Assembly: GCA_020747015.1 (NCBI GenBank)
Contig: JAGTJM010000010.1
Span: forward strand, 1 to 64,000
Source: Pyrenochaeta sp. MPI-SDFR-AT-0127
Lineage: Eukaryota > Ascomycota > Dothideomycetes > Pleosporales > Cucurbitariaceae
Direction: 5' to 3'
DNA length: 64,000 nt
Both the position numbers and the translations under genes were made by a program. Below the pieces are notes generated by a model. That model made no database searches, was not told the origin of the DNA, and saw only the letters and a list, made by a program, of their open reading frames with translations. Shown here in pieces: positions 11,409 to 21,330 of this stretch (the first letter of the stretch is position 1; each line of letters begins with the position of its first letter).

Positions 11409-11843
11409 GCTTCCTTCAAAGGTTGAGAGGAAGGGGCAGGCGCGGCACATCTTTATTTCGACCAGATTTCATTGAGATTTCTGTCTACTCTACGTAGGAA
11501 ACCAGATGACTTGAGGCAAACCTAATTTGAATTTTCTGTATGATCATCGGCGCTGACAGTCTTCAGTCTCACTTCAACTGTCTCCTCATCTCTACGCCAA
11601 CCTCAACACCATACTCCACTGAAGAAGGAACGACTAACGAATCTCAGAGATCCAAAGGAATCATTTGAGCTGTAATGACCAATGGCTGTGAGCAAAGATT
11701 GGTGCCCAGATCTTCAAAATTTGTATGATCAAATACTGCGAATACCTTTAGGCGTCATCAAGAGACGGCAAGAATTCACTGCATATGGCCATGAATTTGA
11801 CAATACATATTTATATATATAGTTTACAAATTTTGTATAAATA
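11409..11843. other. convergent intergenic region
   Basis: 435 nt between two convergent stop codons, serving as 3' ends of the zinc-cluster and dioxygenase genes. A TATA-rich stretch near 11805-11840 is compatible with polyadenylation signals. No gene seen. Confidence 0.4.
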
Positions 11844-13120
11844 CTAGTACTCAAATCCAGAGACCTTGCGCTCCTCAAATTCTGTCTCGAAAGGCGGCTC
11901 AGCTTGTGGTGTGATTCTAGCCAAATGCCTTCGCGCGCCAGTGTCCCAGTCCAACAGCGCTGAATGTGCAGTTACTCGATTGTCCCAAACTACAACGGTA
12001 CCTGGGGCCCACTTGACGCGGGCTTGAAAGTCCTGACCCTTTGCAATGTGGTCGTAGAGGAAGTTGAGCAAAAAGTCGCTCTCTTCCTTCTTGAATCCAA
12101 CAATACGCCGGGAAAACTGGGGGTTTACGAAGAGTGCTTTCTCGCCTGTTGCAGGGTGTGTGCGCACGAGTGGGTGAATGGAGGTCACTGCATCTCGGCG
12201 AACAACACCGCCACGATTCCTGCTGTTGTCGGCTTGCTCGATGGCTGAAATGTGTATTAGTACCCAGATTGTGCCTACTATGCGATTCGTAACTCACCAG
12301 AGTGCACAACCTTCAAGCCATGCAGCCTCTTCCTGAATTCTGGCGATAGCCTATTATATGCCGCTGCTTGGTTTGCAAATAGTGTGTCACCTCCTGCCTC
12401 CGGTCCGTCTAGGAGATACAAGAACGTGGTCCCAGGTGGCTGCTTCTCATACGTCACATCTGAGTGCCAGGTAATCGAGTTTGTGCGCTCTTCAAAGAAG
12501 TCGCGTGCAGTAGTGTCATCTGTCTCACGGTGAACAAGGTGGACTTCAGGGTAGCCTTCTGGGGCTCCTGATGTGGGGTGAATGTGGTGACGGCCAAAGT
12601 AGCCGCCAATGGTGAGGGCATCCTTGATGGGGAGATCTGCAAAGTCCTGATCGCGGAACGCAACGACCTTCTTCTCAGCGACGAAGAGAGCGAGTTCGTC
12701 TTTGCCAGCATCAGTCAACTTCGATATTTGGACACCATGAACTTCAGCACCAATGTTAGCGGTGAGGCCAGTGACCTTTGCACCTTTCAGGAGATTGGGG
12801 AAGGTAGTATCGGCGTCTTTTCCATGCTCGTAGTGCTCAAAGGGCTCCAATGGAGCGTATCTAGGAGGTTTGAGTTTCAAAGCTTGGGATGTATTGGAGG
12901 ATACTCACTTTCCAGTGTCCTTCTCATTGTCCCAGGTTGGCAAGTAGTTTGGGTACCTCGCCGGCGCATGCCTCTCGGTACCTCTGAGCTCAAGTTCCTT
13001 CTTAAAGACCTTGGGGCCTCCGAATGCCGCCTCTTTGTACTGTCCAACGCCCGATTTGAAGCTAACATCTGGCTGTTGTACAGCTGGATCTGGAGCTGTT
13101 TCTACCAGAGCGGGTGCCAT
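11844..13120 (-). CDS. TauD/TfdA-family Fe(II)/2-oxoglutarate dioxygenase
   Basis: Three exons: 13120-12909, 12860-12298 and 12244-11844, with introns of 48 nt (GTGAGT, CTAG) and 53 nt (GTGAGT, TTCAG, branch CTAAT), giving 391 aa. The join restores the expected run VVHS-AIEQADNSRN. The fold is visible as VTGLTANIGAEVHGVQISKL at the N-terminal core, the facial-triad HxD in SITWHSDVTYEKQPPG, the PEAGGDTLFANQAAAY segment, the distal His in DNRVTAHSALLDWD, and the 2-oxoglutarate-binding Arg in RRHLARITPQ. The length fits fungal TauD-like enzymes, which use O2 and 2-oxoglutarate to oxidise taurine, alkyl sulfates or related organic acids. The exact substrate cannot be read. The gene is divergent from an MFS permease gene 0.9 kb away, which suggests joint uptake and oxidation of one substrate (inference). 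Confidence 0.9.
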
Positions 13121-14029
13121 CGTGAGATCTCTGTGTTTAATGATGGAAATGTTGGATGTCTTAAGGGTGTCCCTGGGTGGCGATCATTCAGCGTCGAGCA
13201 CTCGACTCCAGATACTCCTTATATGTACGCAACTCGCATAATTATCCGATGATCGGTAATGGCCATCCATTGCGTACACGCCAATTGCCCTACACAACAA
13301 AACGACCCCGCTTTCCATATTCGGTGGCGACAGGCGCAGCCACTTAGTAACGAGGTTGAGGGACTGCCCCTCCATGAACCCACAAGCTCAGTGAATGCCG
13401 TGATATATCCGGATCAATCAGAATCAAGTGAAGTGGCATCAAGCATGCATGGTATTGCTCCATTGTTCTTATCGCGGCTAGTACACCGCAACAGGGAAAG
13501 CCTGAGGTGTCGACGAAGCTCGAACTGGCCGTGTAACGGAAATCAACCCGCGCGTCCTTCTCCGCTATGAACAATCTGCAGCCAATCTGGCGTCAGAATA
13601 TTCTCCGAGCCGACGATGAGGCGGATGGGTGGGAATAATCGTTTGCTTGTCTATGTCGCTAACTACCTAGCCAATCACGCAATACCCCATCAACGTCTAT
13701 CGTGGCGAATCAGCCTCACGCATTCTGAGTGCGTCTTATGCTACCAGCGCGACATTGCTCCTTGCTTTTGCGTGCTTATGGAAGTTTCGTGGTGTTCCAG
13801 CAACCCATGAAGATGCTCGCGTGATTATTCCACGAAATGACCGTGGCGAACAGCGAATAACGGCTGAACCGCGGAATTGCTATGCGGCTTTCAGACTATC
13901 AACACTTTGCTAGCAATACGGCTAGCTACCTCGGAGATCCTCTTTGATAATTGAAGTACGTGGAAGCTGGGATCAGAAAATTTGTATGCCACGGTCCATC
14001 TACCAGGGCGAAGGGACTCCTTATAAGCA
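13121..14029. promoter_or_regulatory. shared divergent promoter region, dioxygenase and MFS permease
   Basis: 909 nt between the start codons of the TauD-like gene (minus) and the MFS gene (plus). No convincing known operator was found: a search by eye for CACGTG and for full CYS3-type palindromes gave nothing. Short ORFs in the region lack domains. Confidence 0.35.
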
Positions 14030-15878
14030 ATGGCGCGTCACTCACCAAGACGGACCCAAGACGACCAAGAGCCTCTCTTGAACCAGTGGCGCAGAATGTC
14101 TAACTCTAATACCATGGCTACTAACTCCACCGCCGAGTTTCCCGCCCTTGACAAGTCAGAGATCGATGTGGCAGGCAGTGCGAATAACAGCGACACAGAG
14201 GTCTACAAAAGCAAGCTTAGAGGAAGAGAACGCGAAGGCTTTACCTTTGTTTCAAAAGGTGTTGGCAATCGCCATTATAAGCCTGTTGATACTTATGAGG
14301 GTTATCATAGATATGATCCGGACTTTGAGTGGGAACTGCAGGAGGAGCGAAGAGTGGTGCGAAAGGTGATCGATCCTCCACCAACACAACCCCAGGCACA
14401 TCACTGATAAAATAAAGATTGACAAGCGCATCTGTACCTGGGTTTGCTTAATGTTCTTTGCGCTCCAACTCGATCGGGGTAATATAGGTCAAGCATTGAG
14501 CGATAACATGCTGGACGACCTGGGCCTCAATACCAACGACTACAATTATGGCCAGACAATCTTCCTCGTTAGCTTTCTTGTGGCCGAACTTCCGTCGCAA
14601 CTTATCAGCAAGAAGCTGGGGCCGGACAACTGGATCCCGATTCAGATGGTCTCTTGGAGTCTCGTTGCGAGCATGCAAGCATTTTTGAGTGGTCGTGGCT
14701 CCTTCTTCGCCTGCCGAGCCCTGCTCGGATTGATCGAAGGTGGTTTTATACCAGATAACATTCTATATCTGAGCTATTTTTATACCGGCTGGGAGCTGCC
14801 TGCACGTCTCAGTTGGTTTTGGGTATCCTACCAGTCAACAAATATCATTTCAGCCTTCCTCGCGTTTGGCATCTTGCGTCTTCGTGGTCACAATGGCATG
14901 GAAGGCTGGCGTTGGCTGTTTGCTCTTGAAGGCATGTTGACAGGCTGCATCGGCATAGCTTCGTGGTTTTATCTACCTCCAAGTCCAACACAAACAGCGA
15001 CCAAGAGTAACTGGAACATTTTCCGAGGCAAGGATGGATGGTTCAATGAGAAGGAAGAGAAGATCATGGTCAACCGTATCTTACGGGACGACCCTTCCAA
15101 GGGTGATATGCATAATCGCCAGGGCCTGAGCCTTTCCATGTTTTGGGAGTGCCTCAAGGACTACCATATGTGGCCAATCTATCTGCTCGGCCTGAGTTGG
15201 CACATTCCAACATCACCTATAACTTCGTATCTCACGCTTCAACTCCGGTCCCTAGGCTTTGGGACATTTGAGACGAATTTACTCACGGTATAGTCCTCAT
15301 TCATCCCAAGTTTGACTTGTACTAATACGCCACAGATTCCTGCATATGCCCTCTTTATTTTACAACTTCTCTTCTTCACGTGGCTTTCGGAACGTGTCAA
15401 TGAACGCCTTCTCATCAGTCTATTTTCCCAAGTATACGCTCTGCCTTTGCTCATTGCTCTCGAATTCCTGTCGGCTACAGCTTCGCCCTGGGCACGCTGG
15501 ATCCTCTCAACCTTACTTGTTGGGCATCCCTACATGCACGCCATCATAGTCGCCATCACTTCTCGCAATGCTGGTACTGTACGCACGCGTACTGTCGCCT
15601 CAGCACTCTATAACATGACTGTACAAGCCAGTAGTATCGTTAGTGCGAACATCTACCGAAACGACGACAAGCCGTTGTACAGGAGGGGCAATAAGATCCT
15701 CATCGCGATTTGTGCCTACAATTTTGCTGTGTTTATCGGAGCTAAGATATACTATGTAAAGGTTAATGAGAAAAGGGATACGGTATGGAATAACATGAGT
15801 AAAGATGAGAAAGAGACATACCTAGAAACGACGACAGATCAGGGAAACAAGAGGCTTGATTTCCGCTTCGCGCACTGA
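14030..15878 (+). CDS. MFS permease, Dal5/Liz1 (anion:cation symporter) type
   Basis: Three exons: 14030-14365, 14418-15287 and 15336-15878. Introns are 52 nt (GTGATC donor, AAAG acceptor) and 48 nt (GTATAG donor, CTAAT branch, CACAG acceptor), both phase 0. The product has 582 aa. The first 110 residues are hydrophilic and cytosolic. TM1 begins RICTWVCLMFFALQLDRGNIGQ, with the family motif LDRGNIGQALSDNM; TM2 to TM6 follow (YGQTIFLVSFLVAELPSQL, RALLGLIEGGFIPDNILYLSYFYTG). A central loop carries NEKEEKIMVNRILRDDPSKGDM, as in allantoate and pantothenate permease relatives, then the second six-helix half. These transporters import small organic anions or vitamins across the plasma membrane. Later ATGs within the N-terminal tail (MSNSN, MATN) are alternative starts. 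The divergent TauD-like dioxygenase suggests a shared sulfonate-like substrate (inference). Confidence 0.87.
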
Positions 15879-16187
15879 TAACCTGGGACTAGCTTTGTGT
15901 TGAGGCGACAAGGACGGCAATAATCGAGACTCATGCAATTACGTTGATATTGGCAGTATTGGCGAGATTTCGAATGTGACGAGGACATCGTCCAAGTGTA
16001 CATATCAATGACTATACGCCTCGCATCATTCTAGCACTACGTGCAAAGAAGATAGATATCAGCACCATGGACTATAAAGTGGCCAAAAACAATCAAAACA
16101 CTTGATAAATACAACATGTCGTGCACTGGAAGTATTTCATATCAACTCAGTTCTCAAGCTCAGGAATATCAAGACCTCGCAACATGC
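15879..16187. other. 3' flank of MFS gene
   Basis: 309 nt between the MFS stop and the end of the dehydrogenase pseudogene. Nothing recognisable. Confidence 0.35.
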
Positions 16188-16456
16188 CTACCAAGGCAGC
16201 CCCTCTCCATTCCTGTGATTAAAACTTCCCGTACTTTCCAGTCCCTTGCCCATCAAGAGACCCGCCAAAGATCACCCGCCGCAACCTCCGGTTCTACCGC
16301 GCCTTGTACACTCTCCGCCCTGGCAGCCTTCCATCTTCGATCCAAATGTATCTTTACCATTCCTGAATGCAGCAATATGACAGGCACATTGTTTTCCTTC
16401 AAATCAACCGCCATGCGTTTGAACAGTGCATTTACAGCAGCTTTGGAGGGCCTGTA

Positions 16457-16507
16457 CCGTGCGTCACCCCGTGACCAAAAACCCCGCGTAGCCGAAAATC
16501 AGAATAT
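16457..16507 (+). repeat. left terminal inverted repeat (51 bp)
   Basis: Pairs with 18363-18413 at 50 of 51 positions. It contains the subterminal palindrome GTCACCCCGTGAC, and it retains CpA sites, unlike the element's interior. Confidence 0.92.
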
Positions 16508-17785
16508 TAAAACTATTAACTAACTTAAGGTTATTAAGCTACGTATAAAAGCTATTATTATAATTTTTCTTAGTAGAGTAATTTATATAGCCTATAACTA
16601 TCTATAGCTAATAGTATTTAATTAGAAGTTTAATTTTACGGCCCTAGTATAACTTAATTAGTAGTAGGCTTAGTATTACCTCTAATAGCTTCTTACTACT
16701 ATAACCCTTTAGTATAGCCTTTTTTTTATAATAAGCTTTAATAGGAGGCTTAAGGCTAGATTTCTTACTCTTTTTAGAAATTTAGATAGCTTATTTAAGT
16801 TATTTTATAGCCTTATAAGCTACTTATCTAGTAGCTTAATTAATAGTATAAGTAGCCTTTTTATTCTACCTTAATAATCTAGCCTTAGCCCTTACTATAT
16901 ACCTTAATTTAAGCTTAATAGTCTTAATCTACCTTTACCTATTATAATCTTACCTAGTCTCTAGCTTTTAGTATTAATATTATTACTCCTCCTTAGCTTA
17001 AATAACCTAGTAATTATATACCTCCTTTACCTTCCTAGGGGACTAGAATATAGTACCTCTATAATAGTTCTTATCTTACTATAAAAAGAGGACTTTACTA
17101 GGCTTTCTATACTCTCTTTTATAGATAAGAGTATATCTTATAGTTAATACTTTATACTTAAGTATAGACTTTTTAGTTATAATTTAGTAGAAGATTCTAC
17201 TAAGCTTCTTTACTCCTTTATTATCCTAATTCTTAACTACCTACTATATAAGGTTCTTAAGCTTTCTCTAGTTTAAGCTACTTAGCTATAAAGACTTACT
17301 ATTACTAATATACTCTTAGATAGGCTAGTTATTAAATCTTTTAAGAATAATATTAGGATTAAAAGGAGAGAGGCTAATTATTCTAAATAAACTAAGAATA
17401 GATTCCTTATAAAAGGAGGTAGCCTATATAGCCTTAAAAAAGGAGTAGAAGTCTCTTTTATTAATAGAAATAAGCCCTTAGCTATCCTCTATAAACTATA
17501 AGATTTATTATAAGTATACTAATATAAGAGGCTAAAATATACTAATATAAAGAGGCTATAAACTATATATTAAATAAGGAGGATATATAGCTAGGAGAAT
17601 CTTATTCTAATTATAATATTTAATAAAGTCTATAGTAATATAAGATCTATAGCTATTAATAATTAGTAATTAATACTTAGATCTTCCTTTAGACTTAGTA
17701 TTATATTTAAATACCTATTTTAACTATATAAGGCCTATATTATTATTTATTTAACCTAATATTAATAAGGTAAAGTAAGCTCTAT

Positions 17786-18185
17786 CTAGGCTGGTTGGGT
17801 GGGTATACCCCCTAATCTTTCTTTTATTTATTCCTCCATCAATACTAGTCCAAATTAGGTAAATTTTAGTTTATTTTATAGCTATTAGCTAGATCTATAA
17901 ATCTAGAATTTTAATTACGTAATATATCTTTTATTACGTCAGTTATTTCAATACCCATTTTTCGATACCCACCTAATTAGGCCACCAGTACCCACGCTTT
18001 AAAACCTTAATAACTTACGTAATTATTTTTTTAAAAAGAAATTTTATATATAAAAGTTATAGATATAGATTAGATCTATAAAATAAGCTAAAAATTATTA
18101 AATTACGTTATAATTTAGGAAAGTTATAGCTAAAATAAGAGGTAACCCGCGGGGTAACCCAACCCCTACCCATCGGCCACCCTAG
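17786..18185. mobile_element. candidate nested MITE inside the RIP-mutated transposon
   Basis: A segment of about 400 bp that stands out because CpA and TpG dinucleotides and GC-rich patches reappear within it, while sequence on both sides has none. The ends are imperfect inverted repeats: CTAGGCTGGTTGGGTGGGTA on the left, and the reverse complement of the right end starts CTAGGGTGGCCGATGGGTA. Longer inner inverted similarity also exists (TTTTAG[T/C]TTATTTTATAG near 17868, and its complement near 18085). A flanking CTA or TA may be the target duplication. No coding capacity. It is best read as a non-autonomous element that inserted after RIP of the host element. The exact ends are uncertain. 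Confidence 0.55.
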
Positions 18186-18362
18186 GTAAGGTAGATACCT
18201 TCTAGTAATAATTTATTAACGCTAATACTAAAATACTATATTATTTAGTAATTATTAAATATATAAGTTTTTCGCCTAGCTCTAAGGAGTTAATAGCTAT
18301 AAGTATATCCTTAATTTTCCCTATATTAGTTAAGTTACGTAGTGTTGAAAAGTTACTATTAT

Positions 18363-18413
18363 ATATTCTGATTTTCGGCCACGCGGGGTTTTTGGTCACG
18401 GGGTGACGCACGG
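18363..18413 (-). repeat. right terminal inverted repeat (51 bp)
   Basis: Reverse complement of the left repeat with one mismatch (CGTGGCC here, CGTAGCC on the left). The left copy carries the RIP-type change. Confidence 0.92.
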
Positions 18414-18893
18414 TATGAGTAAGATCCACCAGAGCTGTTATCCCCAACCGAGCCGACACTCGAACTCATGACTGCGTGGAGAGAAGAACATTCGGCAGCA
18501 AGGTCTGCGTAAGAAGAAGTGGGCCAAACGTATTGACCGCAAAAGTCTTCTAAGTTTAGCCAATTCCACTATTTCCAACATATCAGACTAGGGTAGTTCC
18601 ATCACACCCGCGACATTGAGGACCATGTCGATCGGCTGCTCGCCGACGTGCTGCTTGAAGGTTTGAATGTCGTCAGGCGACGAAATGTCAAGTTTGATAC
18701 TTTCGCATGCGAGACTCGTAATTAGCATCCCAATTTCAATGTCAGTTACTATGACTCTGTAGCCCTATGACGGGTTTCAGCTGTTGTGTCGTGATTCAGG
18801 AGTGAGGAGGCTTTTGGCACCTCTATGACTAGGGCTTGAGCAAGCGCAATCCCAATGCCGGAGTTGGCGGCCTGTAGCGACTGCTGTGGGCAT

Positions 18894-19992
18894 AGCTACT
18901 GTATTTCGGTGAAATTTCTGTATCTCATGCAATCAAAATATAGGGACAGGATGAAGGGACCTGGAGCATTAGAACGGTCTGCTGGATAGCGCGACTCGCT
19001 TATAACTGTGATGACGTTCACTTCCTCCGAACCAATGGACGAACAGCCGTACTTGAGATTGACATGTTTAATTTTAACGAAGGTCCGAATAAGGCTCTTT
19101 GATTCTCGAAAGTTGTCCAACAGTGACAGTCCAAAATACCGCGTGCAACATCATGTCGAAGTTCAATTTCACAAGACGTTGGTGAACGTGGATAACCCCA
19201 CATGTCATACAATGCGTTCGGCGTTGAAAGACCGAGCAAATGTTTCGAAACCCCAGCGATTCCTATGCGTTGCATTTGAAGCAAGCATGGAAAGCCTAGC
19301 TTCCATGATTGGCCCGGAAGTCTTACAATATTGTGTTTGTCTGTGCTGTTGCCTTGGGCTGGTGTGACCCTTGGTAGGCTTTAAATCTAAGAAATGGACC
19401 TTCAATACCTCCCAGGACGAATTGTTAGATATTATCGGGCAATTTTTTGACATTTTTGTGAAGATGAGTGACATAAGGAACAAAATGAACTCTTTGATGG
19501 CACAATACTCAGTGGTGCGAGCAAGCCTTGGCAAGACCTTGGGGAAGCAGAGAGTTTTCAGGGAATCCAAGATACATGCAAGCACAAGTAAAGCCGGATA
19601 TTTCCAAGACTTTCTCGCATATCACAGACCTAGCCTACAAAGGTCCTAAGAGCACAGACAAAACATTTACAGTCCGAAGTAGATACGCGTCAAGCTTAAG
19701 CCCAGGAAAGTCCCCCAGATTCCCTTAACGTGGCGAGTGCGATATCCTGGGGCATGACGGCTGGTGCAATTTACCATGGAAACACGGATCTACAATTCTA
19801 AGTTTGAAATTTTCTGACTATTTGATTGCGTATGTTTTATTATGCTTGGATATAAGTGCCGCTACAGGAGTCAGATAAAGTACGTGCACACTATCGTCAA
19901 ATGTGAGTTAGATATTATTGTACACGCTCTGAAACGCCCCGATAATGCATTCATCTAATGGCTCCTTACACCAGTCGGGAATCATAGCCAGT
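18894..19992. other. gene-poor accessory spacer
   Basis: About 1.1 kb with overlapping short ORFs on both strands (longest about 125 codons, around 19205-19585 minus and 19008-19367 plus). None has a recognisable domain, and no splice model joining them was convincing. Could contain a decayed gene; nothing is called. Confidence 0.35.
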
Positions 19993-21330
19993 TCAGCAAT
20001 TCACCGCCATTAGATCATCGCTCTGCTCGATACTCGCAATTTCCGTCGCCTGCAGAGCGTCAGTCGCGCCCATTGCTCCAACGCCGTTTATGATGCCCAT
20101 AGAACCGACCCGCTCGGCCACTTTCTGCTCTGACCAATGATGGTCCACAAAGTGCTTGCGCATCAATTTGTGTTTAGTTCGGATAATTTTGTTGCAGATT
20201 TTACATTTTCGCCCCTTCGACCCAATAAGAAATACAGTCCAGATATCCTTCATGACCATAGCATCCGTAGGACCAATCATGGCTGCTATGTCGTCCTTGA
20301 CACTGTCCCAGATGCCCAAGAGTGTTTCTAGAGGTCCATTCTCTGTGTGTATGAGTCTATATGTGTCGTCGAGCTCGCTAGATCCCAGCACGTCAGCTTC
20401 TCCATTGAGCATTCTGTCTAGCCATTTGAGCAATGCAGCGTTGAATTCGGTTTGTTTGCGTTCGCCATGAAGCTCTGTTTTGAAAAAAGCTTGCAAGAGT
20501 GGAGCTTTTTGCAGCATGGAGACGTAGGTGTCTGCTGTGACAGTGGTGGCTGAAGCGAGCACTGACGTCCTCAATGTGAAACTCGTCAAAGGGCAGAATG
20601 GTGGAATGCGCAAAGCTTCACCTTCAGCTTGCACAAGGATGATACCACCTTCCAGCTCGTGAGTAATGTCTAGTTTGGAATTATCGAATTCGTCAGCGAA
20701 ACTCTCATACGCTGTCTGGAGAACGTTGACGTTGTGGTCCGTGGGTGGCCAGATAATCCAAGTGACCAAGCCTGATAGGAGTGTGGCCGTTGTGATACCG
20801 TCATTGCTGTGTTGCAGCGGTATTATTGTATGGCGAGGTAGGATTGAACATGTTGTCATGGAAGCATGCAGCATGTTGTCGGGCTTCACGTGGTGCCGCC
20901 GGCGCATGTTTTCCAGAACTTCGCTTTGAAAGGAAATGGCGTAGTCCGCAACGATGGAATCCTTTTCGAGATTGTTTATGATGTTCAGACTGATATCCTC
21001 TTCGGTTTGATGAATTGTGTCTTCCGTGTTACCATAGGGTGCATGGTATACGGGTCGGTCGCCAAAGTACTCACGAGTCTCTGGTAAGTCGCGCAGACAT
21101 ATTTCTTGCAGTTCCTTCAAAGAGGGTAATTCATCAGCGTCAAAGGGTGAAATCCTTTTGCCCAAGTGAGGGAAATTAGCATCCGAAGGACCAAATCGTC
21201 TCCTTGCGATGGATTCTGGCTTATTTCGGTAGGGGCCGAACTTTCCGTTGTCGATAAGTGAGATCAAGTGATTCGCATGTTCGGAGCCGGATAGTTTCAA
21301 TGTAGCCCGCACTGCGGATATCGTCGCCAT
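19993..21330 (-). CDS. lineage-specific hypothetical protein with C2H2-like zinc finger, weak JmjC/cupin resemblance
   Basis: Intact single-exon 445-aa ORF starting MATISAVRATLKLSG. The central part (about residues 150-280) contains TLLSGLVTWIIWPPT, then an acidic stretch and LEGGIILVQAEGEALRIPPF. This order recalls the JmjC/cupin core, where a strand ending W-I-x-x-P-P is followed by a GD-xLxIPP strand. The metal-binding His/Asp expected there are not visible, so if related it is a degenerate, probably non-catalytic version. Near residues 376-400 a C-x2-C-x13-H-x3-H motif (CKICNKIIRTKHKL through HFVDHH) looks like a C2H2 or BED-type finger. The tail is acidic. The gene sits in the transposon-bearing island between a pseudogene and the core gene TOM1. 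Function unknown; the fold comparison is inference. Confidence 0.6.
   Translation of the reverse strand: MATISAVRATLKLSGSEHANHLISLIDNGKFGPYRNKPESIARRRFGPSDANFPHLGKRISPFDADELPSLKELQEICLRDLPETREYFGDRPVYHAPYGNTEDTIHQTEEDISLNIINNLEKDSIVADYAISFQSEVLENMRRRHHVKPDNMLHASMTTCSILPRHTIIPLQHSNDGITTATLLSGLVTWIIWPPTDHNVNVLQTAYESFADEFDNSKLDITHELEGGIILVQAEGEALRIPPFCPLTSFTLRTSVLASATTVTADTYVSMLQKAPLLQAFFKTELHGERKQTEFNAALLKWLDRMLNGEADVLGSSELDDTYRLIHTENGPLETLLGIWDSVKDDIAAMIGPTDAMVMKDIWTVFLIGSKGRKCKICNKIIRTKHKLMRKHFVDHHWSEQKVAERVGSMGIINGVGAMGATDALQATEIASIEQSDDLMAVNC

Larger units (their letters stand above)
16457..18413. mobile_element. TA-target DNA transposon (Tc1/mariner-Fot1-like), heavily RIP-mutated
   Basis: A 1957-bp insertion bounded by TA dinucleotides at 16455-16456 and 18414-18415, the target duplication typical of the Tc1/mariner/pogo superfamily. 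Its 51-bp terminal inverted repeats (16457-16507 and 18363-18413) begin CCGTGCGTCACCCCGTGACC and differ at one position, a TG versus TA change of the RIP type. Removing the element plus one TA rejoins the dehydrogenase frame as YSY-RPSK. The interior is extremely AT-rich; no transposase ORF survives, so family placement rests on the ends and target only. Size resembles Fot1-class elements (about 1.9 kb), but about 0.4 kb of it is a nested insertion. The original element would then be about 1.55 kb, possibly non-autonomous. Confidence 0.88.
16188..18893 (-). pseudogene. short-chain dehydrogenase/reductase pseudogene split by a transposon
   Basis: Read on the minus strand. The N-terminal half (18893 to 18414) shows a damaged Rossmann motif (TG..ANSGIGIALAQALV, with a 1-nt shift inside it). 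It continues KLDISSPDDIQTFKQHVGEQ, IDMVLNVAGVM and, in shifted frames, TFAVNTFGPLLLTQTLLPNVL and VMSSSVGSVGDNSSGGSYS. The C-terminal half (16456 to 16188) reads RPSKAAVNALFKRMAVDLKE, NVPVILLHSGMVK and ends EGLPW then a stop. The two halves meet at the YxxxK motif: the catalytic Tyr codon (TAC) is cut at its TA, the insertion target. Several stops and frameshifts besides the insertion show a long-dead gene. SDR enzymes use NAD(P) to oxidise or reduce carbonyl substrates; the original substrate is unknown. Confidence 0.85.

Noticed and set aside
16116..16523. 135-codon plus-strand ORF at the transposon's left end
   Set aside because: It is antisense to the C-terminal half of the dehydrogenase pseudogene and runs into the element's end.
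19008..19649. Two-exon plus-strand gene joining ORFs at 19008 and 19371
   Set aside because: The only GT-AG pair available between them is too short for an intron, and neither part has a recognised domain.
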